This document shows positions 30,315 through 38,283 of a DNA stretch of 64,000 nucleotides, one piece after another. Under the pieces are notes generated by a model. It saw only the letters and a program-made list of their open reading frames with translations, searched no databases and was not told the origin of the DNA. Position 1 is the stretch's first letter. Every line of letters starts with the position of its first letter. This DNA is from Peptoniphilus mikwangii (GTDB taxonomy: Bacteria; Bacillota; Clostridia; Tissierellales; Peptoniphilaceae), in contig NZ_AUQY01000002.1 in NCBI RefSeq assembly GCF_000468535.1, positions 765,743-829,742 of the forward strand, given 5' to 3'. The translations under genes were made by a program, and so were the position numbers.

Positions 30315-30322
30315 TTATAACA
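30314..30322 (-). promoter_or_regulatory. Extended -10 promoter of uvrBA
   Basis: On the minus strand TGT-TATAAT lies about 40 bases upstream of the uvrB ATG; no good -35 is seen. Confidence 0.6.
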
Positions 30323-30366
30323 TAAAATATCCAAATTAAATAGCTTAGCATATCTATATATCAATA

Positions 30367-30395
30367 TTTACCTAAGCCTGTTTTTAATATATAAT
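30367..30395 (+). promoter_or_regulatory. Promoter predicting a leaderless yaaA mRNA
   Basis: TTTACC (30367-30372), 17 bases, TATAAT (30390-30395). The start of transcription expected seven bases downstream is the A of the ATG at 30402, and no Shine-Dalgarno is present before that ATG. Confidence 0.6.
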
Positions 30396-30401
30396 CTAAC
30401 T

Positions 30402-31124
30402 ATGAAAAATATAATAATTATGTCGCCTTCTAAAGAAATGATAGAACTTTCAAAAGACTTTAACATTTCATTAAAAGATGAAACCAAAACAATTTTAAAT
30501 TCACTAAAAAAACTTAATATAGAGGAAATCGAAAAATATTTTAAAATAAGCACTGCGCTTGCAACGCTAAACTATAATAGATTTCATTCCATAGAAACAT
30601 CTTGCGGAAATATAGCACTTAAAACATATAACGGCATTGCTTTTAAAAATATGAATTTAAAAAACTTTACCGATGAAGATTTTGAATTTGCATATAAAAA
30701 TCTGATAATACTGTCCGCTCTATACGGCCCAATATTTTCAAAAGAAATTATATCACCTTACAGACTTGACTTTAACGTGCCGATAAAAATAGATAATTTG
30801 TCATTGAAAAATTTTTGGGAGAACTACTATGATAATTTCTTCAAAGACTACAGCATTTACAATCTTGCATCATATGAATTTTCATCTCTCATAAATAAAG
30901 AAATTTCAAATTTTATTGACATCGAATTTTTTGAAGACTTTGAAAAAAATAAACATGCACACTCCACAACTGTAAAAAAATTAAGAGGAGCTCTTGCAGC
31001 AGAAATTATTAAAAATAAATCATTTGAAAAAGAAATATTTAAAAATTTCAGTTACCTTGAATTTAGACTGTCGGAAGAATATTCAAATACAAACAGAATT
31101 GTATATGTAAAATCAAATTTATAG
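30402..31124 (+). CDS. yaaA: YaaA-family peroxide-stress protein (UPF0246)
   Basis: A 240-residue protein of the YaaA/DUF328 family. The N-terminal MKNIIIMSPSKEM is the family opening. Further segments are ALATLNYNRF, ALKTYNGIAFKNMN and LSALYGPIFSKE. In E. coli YaaA lowers free iron during peroxide stress; it binds DNA in vitro. It is divergent from uvrBA. No ribosome-binding site precedes the ATG, and a -10 box ends six bases before it, so translation may be leaderless; later Met codons also lack a Shine-Dalgarno and would cut the conserved opening. Confidence 0.88.
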   Translation: MKNIIIMSPSKEMIELSKDFNISLKDETKTILNSLKKLNIEEIEKYFKISTALATLNYNRFHSIETSCGNIALKTYNGIAFKNMNLKNFTDEDFEFAYKNLIILSALYGPIFSKEIISPYRLDFNVPIKIDNLSLKNFWENYYDNFFKDYSIYNLASYEFSSLINKEISNFIDIEFFEDFEKNKHAHSTTVKKLRGALAAEIIKNKSFEKEIFKNFSYLEFRLSEEYSNTNRIVYVKSNL

Positions 31125-31133
31125 AAAAATAAA

Positions 31134-31166
31134 AATCTCCTTTAAGTAAAGGAGAAATTTTATTTT
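31134..31166 (+). terminator. Terminator of yaaA
   Basis: TCTCCTTTA (31136-31144) pairs with TAAAGGAGA (31147-31155), followed by a T-rich tail. The tail overlaps the stop codon of the methyltransferase fragment on the other strand. Confidence 0.85.
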
Positions 31167-31339
31167 TTAAATATAAATAAATATTCATGTGCTATCAATA
31201 AAAAATTATATTTTATGTTATTAGTTTTCCAAAAACCTGTCGCTCTACAATTATGTTGTTCTTTTATTATAAGTTCTTTTAATTTAAAACCTGCTTTTTC
31301 AAAAATTTTCATAACTTCAAACGACATTGGAATCATATG
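31160..31339 (-). pseudogene. C-terminal fragment of a DNA methyltransferase
   Basis: A 59-codon open stretch reading HMIPMSFEVMKIF, then IIKEQHNCRATGFWK and NFLLIAHEYLFIFKK before its stop. This resembles the conserved C-terminus of a group of site-specific adenine DNA methyltransferases. Directly upstream in this frame is TAA, and the catalytic and SAM-binding parts are absent in the following 100 bases. It is a dead remnant, not a gene. Family recognition is from memory. Confidence 0.6.
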
Positions 31340-31387
31340 CCCCTTTTATTCTATTTGCCAATATCTCACCTTCTTAATTTTGGGCAT

Positions 31388-31418
31388 CAAAAAAGCACCT
31401 ACCAATAGTAAGTGCTTA
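31388..31418 (-). terminator. Terminator of DJ-1-family gene
   Basis: On the minus strand AAGCAC-T-TAC pairs with GTA-G-GTGCTT around a short loop and is followed by a T-run. Confidence 0.75.
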
Positions 31419-31452
31419 AAAGTTACATGATTATAAGTGTAAACCTGAAGTT

Positions 31453-32022
31453 TTACATTCCAAATGTTTTAGAAGATATGTTTAAACCAAGCATTTTACT
31501 GAATGCTAAACCAAATTTTACAAAATTATAAGACACAGATGTTATTATATTATCATCAATGATATAACCATCCACTACCGGATTTTGTAAATTGTCATTC
31601 CAGCCTACCATATTAGATAAATCAGTTTCATCAAAACCCTCTTCTAATAAATCTTCCTTATTTACTCCTGCCATAAAAGATTTTTCATTAAGCATTCCAG
31701 CTTTCAATAATAAAATTGGTGCGATAGAAATTGCTCCTATAATTTTACCATCAAAATTTTTAATAAACTCTATTATGCTTTCATCTTCAATTGTGTTTCT
31801 GATATCTGTTGCTCCTGTTAAAAGTAGACTATCAAATTCATCGATATTTAATTCATAAATAGTTTTTTCAGCCTGCATTATTAAGCCTTCTTCACTTTGG
31901 ATAGGTTCTTTTGTTTTTGAAAATACAGTTATTTGTTTCCCACTTAGTGATAATGACTCAAGAGCTACACTAAACTCAAAGTTACAAAAGGAATCATATA
32001 TTAAAACTGCTGTTTTTTTCAT
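31453..32022 (-). CDS. DJ-1/PfpI-family protein with Ser at the nucleophile position
   Basis: A 189-residue DJ-1/ThiJ/PfpI-fold protein starting KKTAVLIYDSFCNFEF, the family's first strand with its acidic elbow partner. At the nucleophile elbow, where the family usually has A-I-C-x-x-P, the sequence is GAISIAP, with serine in place of cysteine. The protein may therefore lack deglycase or protease activity and act in binding or sensing. It is the only intact gene in a decayed 1.3 kb stretch with methyltransferase fragments on both sides. AGGTAGAT precedes the ATG. Confidence 0.85.
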   Translation of the reverse strand: MKKTAVLIYDSFCNFEFSVALESLSLSGKQITVFSKTKEPIQSEEGLIMQAEKTIYELNIDEFDSLLLTGATDIRNTIEDESIIEFIKNFDGKIIGAISIAPILLLKAGMLNEKSFMAGVNKEDLLEEGFDETDLSNMVGWNDNLQNPVVDGYIIDDNIITSVSYNFVKFGLAFSKMLGLNISSKTFGM

Positions 32023-32079
32023 TTAATCTACCTCCAGACTATAAATGTTCTAATATTATATACCCATTTAAATAAGTAG

Positions 32080-32184
32080 TTAAAACCTATCAAAATCATT
32101 CTGAGTTGCTACTTTCTTGTATTTCCAATCATCATTATTCTTTTCTGTAAACATATCATTGGCAACATTAAAAAGTACAATACT
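32080..32184 (-). pseudogene. Short coding-like remnant, unrecognised
   Basis: A 34-codon stretch ending FTEKNNDDWKYKKVATQ and NDFDRF before TAA looks like the end of a protein by composition, but it is cut off upstream by a stop. I do not recognise its family. It lies between the DJ-1 gene and the Dam-like fragment and may belong to the same decayed locus. Confidence 0.3.
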
Positions 32185-32263
32185 TTATTTTATAGGGGTG
32201 TGCATAAAAGATAAACCTTAAAATGAACAATAAAAAAGACCTCTGTGCAATGGCCTGTATAAA

Positions 32264-32452
32264 TCATATTTCGTTGAACGGCTTGAAATAGGCATATTTT
32301 AAACTGTTAATTTGTCTCATTTTAATAACTTGCATTCCTGCATATTTTGTAATGTTTCCATCAAACGGATAGTATAAACTTATATACTTTAAAAGCTGTC
32401 GTTTTTCTCCTTCCCATCTCAAAAACGGTCTTATCTCTTTTATATAACCCAA
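32264..32452 (-). pseudogene. N-terminal fragment of a Dam/D12-class adenine methyltransferase
   Basis: The frame reads KEIRPFLRWEGEKRQLLKYI, close to the SAM-binding opening of D12-class adenine methyltransferases (PFLKWAGGKRQLL). The match fades after about 35 codons and the EPF and DPPY motifs are missing. The only start is TTG with no ribosome-binding site. In the core motif W-x-G-G-K one glycine is now glutamate. This is a relic of a modification methylase. Confidence 0.6.
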
Positions 32453-32483
32453 ACTAATTATTACACATATATTGATTAACTCA

Positions 32484-32515
32484 TAAAAAAATAAATCTAC
32501 ATTATGTAGATTTAT
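32484..32515 (-). terminator. Terminator of folT
   Basis: AAATCTACAT (32493-32502) pairs with ATGTAGATTT (32504-32513) and the minus strand then enters a seven-T run. A further copy of ATGTAGATTTAT follows at 32516-32527. Confidence 0.8.
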
Positions 32516-32523
32516 ATGTAGAT

Positions 32524-33030
32524 TTATTTTTTTAGTATTTTATATAATACCCTTATAAGAATTATTGTTATTACAGTTTCTATGATTGCTTTTAGTGCTC
32601 TAATCGGCAGCATTGCCATAAATGCTTTTCCAAAAAGTTGAGATAACCAGTAGGTATTTAAACCTATATGAACTATTAGCATAACTATGACGCAACTTAC
32701 TATAGTTGCAACATTTAATTTTTCGTCATTATCTTTCAACATCTTCATACAGATAAGTCCCGGAAGTAGTCCTGTTAATATTGAGCTTAATGTGAAACCC
32801 AAATGAGGGGTTCCCTGAGGATTAATCATTACTCCTATTGCATCTGTAACTAATCCGACTATTCCACCAACAACAGGTCCGTACAACATACCTGATAAAA
32901 TTATAGGCATTGAACCTATGCCGACTCTCAATTGCGGTGTAACCATAACTGACAAAAATCTTGTTAAAACTATTGACAGTGCAACTAAAAATGCTGCTCT
33001 TACAATAACTTTCGTATTACTTTTTTTCAT
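32524..33030 (-). CDS. folT: Folate ECF transporter S component FolT
   Basis: A 168-residue membrane protein with about five to six helices, the size of ECF S components. The opening KVIVRAAFLVALSIVLTRFL, then RVGIGSMPIILSGMLYGP and ADAIGVMINP-like LVTDAIGVMINPQG, fit the folate-type (FolT) group. S components bind the vitamin and work with a shared EcfAAT energising module, which is not in the window. The THF riboswitch directly upstream strongly supports folate as ligand. The Shine-Dalgarno AAAGGGG lies inside the proposed terminator stem of that leader. Confidence 0.9.
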   Translation of the reverse strand: MKKSNTKVIVRAAFLVALSIVLTRFLSVMVTPQLRVGIGSMPIILSGMLYGPVVGGIVGLVTDAIGVMINPQGTPHLGFTLSSILTGLLPGLICMKMLKDNDEKLNVATIVSCVIVMLIVHIGLNTYWLSQLFGKAFMAMLPIRALKAIIETVITIILIRVLYKILKK

Positions 33031-33031
33031 T

Positions 33032-33068
33032 AAAAAAAGCCCCTTTCAATTAATTCAAAGTAGAGGGC
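33032..33068 (-). terminator. Riboswitch expression platform of folT (terminator/SD-sequestering stem)
   Basis: On the minus strand GCCC and CTTT (33068-33057 region) pair with AAAG and GGGC (33046-33039), followed by seven T and then the ATG. The stem would end transcription and also hide the Shine-Dalgarno. A nine-pair alternative, CAGAGTAGA (33162-33154) with TCTACTTTG (33064-33056), competes with both this stem and aptamer helix P1. Confidence 0.65.
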
Positions 33069-33070
33069 AC

Positions 33071-33167
33071 GTTAAAATACAGCGGCCGCGATAAAGAATC
33101 ATATAAATTCGTTTAAGAACAACAACCCATTTCTTAACACTTGACGCTCTTTATCTACTCTGTTAAC
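33071..33167 (-). ncRNA. THF riboswitch aptamer upstream of folT
   Basis: The transcript contains the tetrahydrofolate-riboswitch landmarks in order: AGAGTAGA, GCGTCAAGTG, GGGTTGTTG and CGGCCGCTG. Helices can be drawn: P1 GTTAACAG with CTGTATTTTAAC, P2 GATAAAGA with TCTTTATC, P3 TTAAGAA with TTCTTAA. It lies between a good promoter and the folate transporter gene. Recognition is by eye against the known consensus (Rfam THF class). Confidence 0.88.
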
Positions 33168-33170
33168 ATC

Positions 33171-33199
33171 ATTATATAATTGCAGTGTATTAAACACAA
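33171..33199 (-). promoter_or_regulatory. folT riboswitch promoter sharing a palindromic -10 with folC
   Basis: On the minus strand TTGTGT (33199-33194), 17 bases, TATAAT (33176-33171); transcription would begin at the start of aptamer helix P1. The -10 region ATTATATAAT (33171-33180) is palindromic and also reads TATAAT on the plus strand toward folC, with a weak -35 (TTATCT, 33151-33156). Confidence 0.7.
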
Positions 33200-33237
33200 C
33201 AAAAAAATTTTAATAATTGAAAATAAAAGAGGTTTTT

Positions 33238-34503
33238 ATGGATTACAAAAATTACTTGGATTGGATGCTAAATAGAGGCGATCCTCAAGGTGATTACACC
33301 TTGGATAATGTAAAAAAACTTTTAGAAGAACTTGGTTCCATTCAAAATAAAATCAAGATAATTCATGTTGCGGGCACTAACGGTAAAGGTTCTGTATGCA
33401 GTTATATTCAAAATACTTTATCCGGCTCAAATTTAAAATGCGGATTATTTATTTCTCCATATATTGATGACATAAGAGAAACTATTCAAATTAATGGAGA
33501 GTATATTTCAGAGAACGATTTTGTAAAGTGCATGGAAGTTATTTATCCTATAGTATTAAAATTAGACAGCGAAGGATACTATGCTACATCTTTTGAAATT
33601 TTCGTAGCGGTTGCATTTTTATATTTCTATGAAAATAAAGTAGATACAGCTGTTATGGAAGTCGGTATGGGCGGACGATTTGATGCCACAAATATCTTTG
33701 ACACACCAATTGCAACAGTTATAACTTCTATTTCATTAGACCATATAAATATCTTAGGAAAAACTTTAAAAGAAATTGCTTGGCAAAAAGGTGGAATTAT
33801 AAAAGATAATGTTCCGGTTTTTATTTATCCGCAAAAAGAAGAAGTTATGACAGAATTAATTAGAATAGCAAAAGAAAAAAATGCCCCGGTTCATACATTT
33901 AGCCTTGATGATGTAAAAGATATTTTTTCTACCGATAAATATAATGAATTCTCATTTAGAGAACATAAAAATATGAGAACATCTTTGCTTGGCAAACATC
34001 AAGTATATAATGCTTCTCTTGCAATAATGACCCTTGACTATTTAAAAAAATTTTTTTCTATTTCAGATGATAATCTAAGAAAATCAATATCAAGTGCAAA
34101 AAATATAGGAAGAATTGAAGTTATTAAGGAAAATCCTACTTTTGTCCTTGACGGAAGTCACAATGCAGAAAGCATAGATGCACTTATAGAAAATCTTAAA
34201 ACTTTTTCTTATAATAAATTAATTTTAGGATTCAGTGTACTTGGTGATAAGGACATAGACTATATCCTAAAAAATTTAATTCCTCTTGCGAGCTCTGTTG
34301 TACTGACCACAATAGATAATCCAAGAGCTGCAGGACTTGAGTTTTTAAAGAGAGAGGTTTCAAAATACTCGAATGAAGTATATGCATTTGAAGACAGAAA
34401 AATTGCATTTGATAAAACTGTTTCTCTTGCAAATGAAGATGACATGATTCTGTGGTGCGGTTCTCTGTATTTAATAAAAGACATAAGAAAATTTATAATT
34501 TAA
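33238..34503 (+). CDS. folC: Folylpolyglutamate synthase / dihydrofolate synthase
   Basis: A 421-residue FolC of the Mur-ligase fold. The P-loop is HVAGTNGKGSVCSYI near residue 42, followed by SPYIDDIRETIQING, VGMGGRFDATN and SLDHINILGKTL. The C-terminal domain has FVLDGSHNAESI. It adds glutamates to folates so they stay in the cell, and may also join glutamate to dihydropteroate. The frame is open from 33217, but AGAGG is properly spaced from the ATG at 33238. It is divergent from the riboswitch-controlled folT. Confidence 0.95.
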   Translation: MDYKNYLDWMLNRGDPQGDYTLDNVKKLLEELGSIQNKIKIIHVAGTNGKGSVCSYIQNTLSGSNLKCGLFISPYIDDIRETIQINGEYISENDFVKCMEVIYPIVLKLDSEGYYATSFEIFVAVAFLYFYENKVDTAVMEVGMGGRFDATNIFDTPIATVITSISLDHINILGKTLKEIAWQKGGIIKDNVPVFIYPQKEEVMTELIRIAKEKNAPVHTFSLDDVKDIFSTDKYNEFSFREHKNMRTSLLGKHQVYNASLAIMTLDYLKKFFSISDDNLRKSISSAKNIGRIEVIKENPTFVLDGSHNAESIDALIENLKTFSYNKLILGFSVLGDKDIDYILKNLIPLASSVVLTTIDNPRAAGLEFLKREVSKYSNEVYAFEDRKIAFDKTVSLANEDDMILWCGSLYLIKDIRKFII

Positions 34504-34543
34504 AAAATAATATTTCATACAAGTATAATTCTCGTTCAAAAGT

Positions 34544-34573
34544 AAAATCCCCACAATATGTGGGGATTTTTCA
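34544..34573 (+). terminator. Terminator of folC
   Basis: AAAATCCCCAC (34544-34554) pairs with GTGGGGATTTT (34560-34570), with T-runs on the right and A-runs on the left; it may also serve the convergent degV gene. Confidence 0.92.
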
Positions 34574-34595
34574 ATATAAAAATTTTAATATCTTT

Positions 34596-35435
34596 TTATA
34601 GTCCTATTACTATGCCTCCATTATCTGCGTAACCCGAAGATAATCCTCTTGTATGAATTATAATTACATCTTTAATTTTATATAGCTCTCTCACTTTTTT
34701 TTCTAAGTCTTTTGCTTTTTCAAGTGCATCTACATGAGATATTACAAGAACTTTCTCCTCCAAATTAGAGGCTACATTTCCAATTGCATTTGCAAGTTTT
34801 GACAAACTCTTTTTAAATCCTCTGTTCATTTCAAAAAGACAAATGTCCCCATCATCGGTTGTCATTATAGGTCTTATATTTAAAATATTTGCAATTAGAC
34901 CCGCAGTTTTCTTTATTCTTCCATTTTTAATCAGATTGTCCAAACTTTCAAGAATAAAAAATGTTTTATTGTTATCTACCTCAGTAGTTATTTTTTTAGT
35001 CTTTTCTTCAAATGAACTGGCCTCATTTATTATTTCCCACAATTTTAAAACTACCGATGTCTGACCGGCACTTGCAGATTTTGAATCTACTATAAAAACA
35101 TTTTTATCAGGATGTTCAGAGACATAGTCATTTTTAGCAATAACGGCACTGTTATATGAACCTGAAACTTTTGACGAAATCGTAACTACAAATATATTTT
35201 TTTCTTCACACTTATTCAGCTTTTCCAAATAGTCATAAGGAGATGGACATGATGTTCTTATAGGATTGTTGCTTTTAATCATTGAATCTAAAAATTCGTC
35301 TAAGTTTATATTTTCATCATCTACAAATTCTACATCGTCCACTGTTATCTTAAACGGAACAGATAAAATATTCATTTCCCTTTCCATTTCCTCTGTTATA
35401 TCACAACCCGTATCAACTACTATTCTATAATCCAT
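34596..35435 (-). CDS. DegV-family fatty-acid-binding protein
   Basis: A 279-residue DegV protein: opening YRIVVDTGCDITEEM, the lipid-contact motif RTSCPSPYDYLE, then VVTISSKVSGSYNSA and ESLDNLIKNGRIKKTAG. In some Bacillota DegV proteins (FakB) bind fatty acids for phosphorylation by FakA; the FakA partner is not in the window. It is the last gene of the cca-glmM-degV run, 10 bases after glmM. Confidence 0.92.
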   Translation of the reverse strand: MDYRIVVDTGCDITEEMEREMNILSVPFKITVDDVEFVDDENINLDEFLDSMIKSNNPIRTSCPSPYDYLEKLNKCEEKNIFVVTISSKVSGSYNSAVIAKNDYVSEHPDKNVFIVDSKSASAGQTSVVLKLWEIINEASSFEEKTKKITTEVDNNKTFFILESLDNLIKNGRIKKTAGLIANILNIRPIMTTDDGDICLFEMNRGFKKSLSKLANAIGNVASNLEEKVLVISHVDALEKAKDLEKKVRELYKIKDVIIIHTRGLSSGYADNGGIVIGL

Positions 35436-35445
35436 ATTTTCTCCT

Positions 35446-36789
35446 TTAACTCAATCTATTTTCTATATATTTTGCAAGTTCACCTGCATATTTTTTTAAG
35501 ACGTCTTCGTCTTCTCCTTCAATCATTACCCTGACTAAACTTTCGGTTCCGGAAGGCCTTATTACAACTCTGCCCTTGCCTTTAAATTCACTTTCGATTG
35601 CATATACCTTTGCTCTTATGTCTTCAAATTCCATATATTTATTTTTTAAATCATTTCTTACCTTGGCATTTACTAAAACCTGAGGGTAACTTGTCATAAG
35701 TTCATTTAACTCAGATAAAGGCTTGTTTAATTTTCCCATAACTTCCAATATGTGAAGTCCTGTTGCAAGTCCGTCACCGGTTGTATTATAGTCTAAAAAT
35801 ATTATGTGCCCCGATTGTTCTCCACCTATAACAAAATTTCCCCTGCGCATTTCCTCAAGTACATATCTATCGCCAACCTGTGTATAAACCAAATCAGCTC
35901 CTATTTCTGAAAGATATCTCTTTAATCCAATATTTGCCATTATAGTTCCGACAACCGTATTATTTAAAAGCCTATTTTCTTTTTTAAGATAAGTTGCGCA
36001 AATTGCAAGTATATGATCTCCATCAACTATATTTCCTTTTTCATCTACCGCAATAATTCTATCAGCATCTCCATCAAAACTCATGCCGATATCTGCACCT
36101 GTTTGTATTACAAGTTCTTTTATAAGGTTCGGATTTGTTGAACCGCAGCTTAAATTTATATTCTCTCCGTTTGGAGTATTATTTATCACATATACCTCAG
36201 CACCAAGTCTTCTCAAAACATGCTCTGCTATTTCACTTAACGCACCATTGCCCGTATCTATTGCTATTTTTTTACCCGTTAAATCAACATTTGAAATAGA
36301 TACAAGGTAATCTTCATACTCCTTTTTTAAATTTAAACTGTATGTTACTGTGCCGACATCCCCATATGTTGCATTCTTGTAAATTTTAGTATCTGAAAAT
36401 ATTAACTCTTCTATTTGATTTTCAACAGCATCAGGGAGCTTATACCCTTCGCTTGAAAAGAATTTTATTCCATTGTATTCAAACGGATTATGTGATGCGG
36501 AAATAACAACTCCCGCCAAATAATCACCTTTTCTTGTAAGATATGCAACAGCAGGTGTCGGTATCACTCCTGCAAGCTCAACATCAAGACCTATTGACAT
36601 AATCCCCGATATAAGTGCACTCTCAAGTAAATTCCCGGAAAGTCTCGTATCTCTGCCAACTAATATTTTACCTTTAGTATCCTTAGAAAGGATATATCCT
36701 GCAGCTCTTCCTACATTATATGCAAGTTCAGGTGTGAGTTCTAAATTTGCAACTCCTCTTATTCCATCAGTACCAAATAATTTTCCCAA
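35446..36789 (-). CDS. glmM: Phosphoglucosamine mutase
   Basis: A 447-residue GlmM. The catalytic serine is in VISASHNPFEYNG, the metal site in DGDADRI and the sugar-phosphate loop in RPSGTESLVRV; the opening is GKLFGTDGIRGVAN. It converts glucosamine-6-phosphate to glucosamine-1-phosphate for peptidoglycan precursors. It starts two bases after the cca stop and is co-transcribed with it. Confidence 0.96.
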   Translation of the reverse strand: MGKLFGTDGIRGVANLELTPELAYNVGRAAGYILSKDTKGKILVGRDTRLSGNLLESALISGIMSIGLDVELAGVIPTPAVAYLTRKGDYLAGVVISASHNPFEYNGIKFFSSEGYKLPDAVENQIEELIFSDTKIYKNATYGDVGTVTYSLNLKKEYEDYLVSISNVDLTGKKIAIDTGNGALSEIAEHVLRRLGAEVYVINNTPNGENINLSCGSTNPNLIKELVIQTGADIGMSFDGDADRIIAVDEKGNIVDGDHILAICATYLKKENRLLNNTVVGTIMANIGLKRYLSEIGADLVYTQVGDRYVLEEMRRGNFVIGGEQSGHIIFLDYNTTGDGLATGLHILEVMGKLNKPLSELNELMTSYPQVLVNAKVRNDLKNKYMEFEDIRAKVYAIESEFKGKGRVVIRPSGTESLVRVMIEGEDEDVLKKYAGELAKYIENRLS

Positions 36790-36791
36790 TT

Positions 36792-38114
36792 TTATCTCCC
36801 ATATTTTTCTATTATTATTTTTTCTAATTCTTCTCTGTTATTTAAACTTGGATCATCTAAAACAACTTCTGTTATATATTCCAATATTTCTCCTATTATT
36901 TTACCCTCTTTAAAGCCTAATGTCATTATATCTCTACCATTAACAGCTAAAAATTTTTCTTTGGATGTACTCTCTTTTAAAAGTTCAGTAATTCTGTTTT
37001 TTCTATCAAGTAAAAATTTTGTATCCCTATTTGTCATAGTACAAAATCTATCTGCAATCATAAGTTCATAAAGCTCCAATATATTTTCTGCTCCAACTTT
37101 TCTAATCTGCCTACGCAGAGCTTTATCTGTCATATTATCATGAACCTTCATGTGATACAAAATTAAAGTGGATACTTTTTTTATAGTGCTGTTGCTATAT
37201 CTGTTTTCTCTTAAAATTTCCTCAGCCATTTTTGCTCCAAGTTCCGCATGTCCATAAAAATGTCCTATTCCATTTTTATCTACACTAAGTGTACTTGGTT
37301 TTGCTATATCATGAAATAATGCCGCAAGTCTAAGTTCAAAATTCTTTGGAACATTATCTACAACACATAACAAATGTTCAAAAAGCGTTTTATTATGATA
37401 AGGAGTTTTTTGATTATATCCTACAGTATTATAAAGTTTAGGATAAATTATATCAAGCACTTTTGTATCCGCCATAAGTTTAAGAGATTTTGACGGCATT
37501 TCACTAAGTAAAATCTTATTAAATTCAGATGCTATTCTCTCTTTTGAAATATTACTCAGCAAAGATCTATTTTTGATAATCGCATCTTTTAAATCACAAT
37601 CAAGTTTAAAATCAAGTGTGCCTGCAAACCTGATTGCTCTTAAAATTCTAAGTGCATCTTCACAAATTCTATCATCTGCATTTCCTACCGTTCTTATTAC
37701 TCTTGATTTTATATCACTGATTCCTGAATATAAATCTATAATATTCCCATTTCCATCCATCGCCATTGCATTTATTGTAAAATCTCTACGTTTTAAATCT
37801 TCTTCTATATTCTCGGTAAAAAATACTTCTGTGGGATATCTGTGATTTTCATAAACGCCTTCTTTTCTAAAAGTAGTAAGTTCTACAATATAGTCTTTAT
37901 ACTTTATGGTTATAGTCCCATACTTCTTACCAGTAGAATAAAACAAATAATCCTCAAAAATTTCCTCTATCTCATATGGCTTTGCATCAGTCGCAATATC
38001 AAAATCAAATGGAGTTCGATCCAATAGCATATCTCTAAGAGAACCTCCCACTATATATCCAAGATGCCCTCTCATATTTAATATATTCAATATTTCTAAA
38101 ATTTCCGTTGGCAT
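36792..38114 (-). CDS. cca: CCA-adding tRNA nucleotidyltransferase with HD domain
   Basis: A 440-residue class II nucleotidyltransferase. The active site is GGSLRDMLLDRTPFDFDIAT, whose D-x-D pair binds metal; RRDFTINAMAMD follows. An HD phosphohydrolase domain lies near residue 240 (LFEHLL, FHDIAKPS). The enzyme builds or repairs the 3' CCA of tRNA. It is first in the cca-glmM-degV unit. In some anaerobes the CCA task is split between two such proteins; no second copy is in the window. Confidence 0.93.
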   Translation of the reverse strand: MPTEILEILNILNMRGHLGYIVGGSLRDMLLDRTPFDFDIATDAKPYEIEEIFEDYLFYSTGKKYGTITIKYKDYIVELTTFRKEGVYENHRYPTEVFFTENIEEDLKRRDFTINAMAMDGNGNIIDLYSGISDIKSRVIRTVGNADDRICEDALRILRAIRFAGTLDFKLDCDLKDAIIKNRSLLSNISKERIASEFNKILLSEMPSKSLKLMADTKVLDIIYPKLYNTVGYNQKTPYHNKTLFEHLLCVVDNVPKNFELRLAALFHDIAKPSTLSVDKNGIGHFYGHAELGAKMAEEILRENRYSNSTIKKVSTLILYHMKVHDNMTDKALRRQIRKVGAENILELYELMIADRFCTMTNRDTKFLLDRKNRITELLKESTSKEKFLAVNGRDIMTLGFKEGKIIGEILEYITEVVLDDPSLNNREELEKIIIEKYGR

Positions 38115-38252
38115 AGTATCACCCTATAGTCCAAATTATACCATACTGCATTATCTTGCTCTAACCAATTATTAATCTTTTAAATAATTTAATTAACTTT
38201 TCTATAATTTTCACATAATAAATCTATTTTAACAAGACATTTTATATAAATG

Positions 38253-38261
38253 TGTTATAAT
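38253..38261 (+). promoter_or_regulatory. Extended -10 promoter of lipoprotein operon
   Basis: TGT-TATAAT lies 23 bases before the ATG at 38284. Confidence 0.55.
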
Positions 38262-38283
38262 TATAATCAAATAGGAGGTCAAT

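Noticed and set aside
32264..32452. Real small gene starting at TTG
   Set aside because: No Shine-Dalgarno, altered SAM motif and a match that stops abruptly; it is treated as a methyltransferase remnant.
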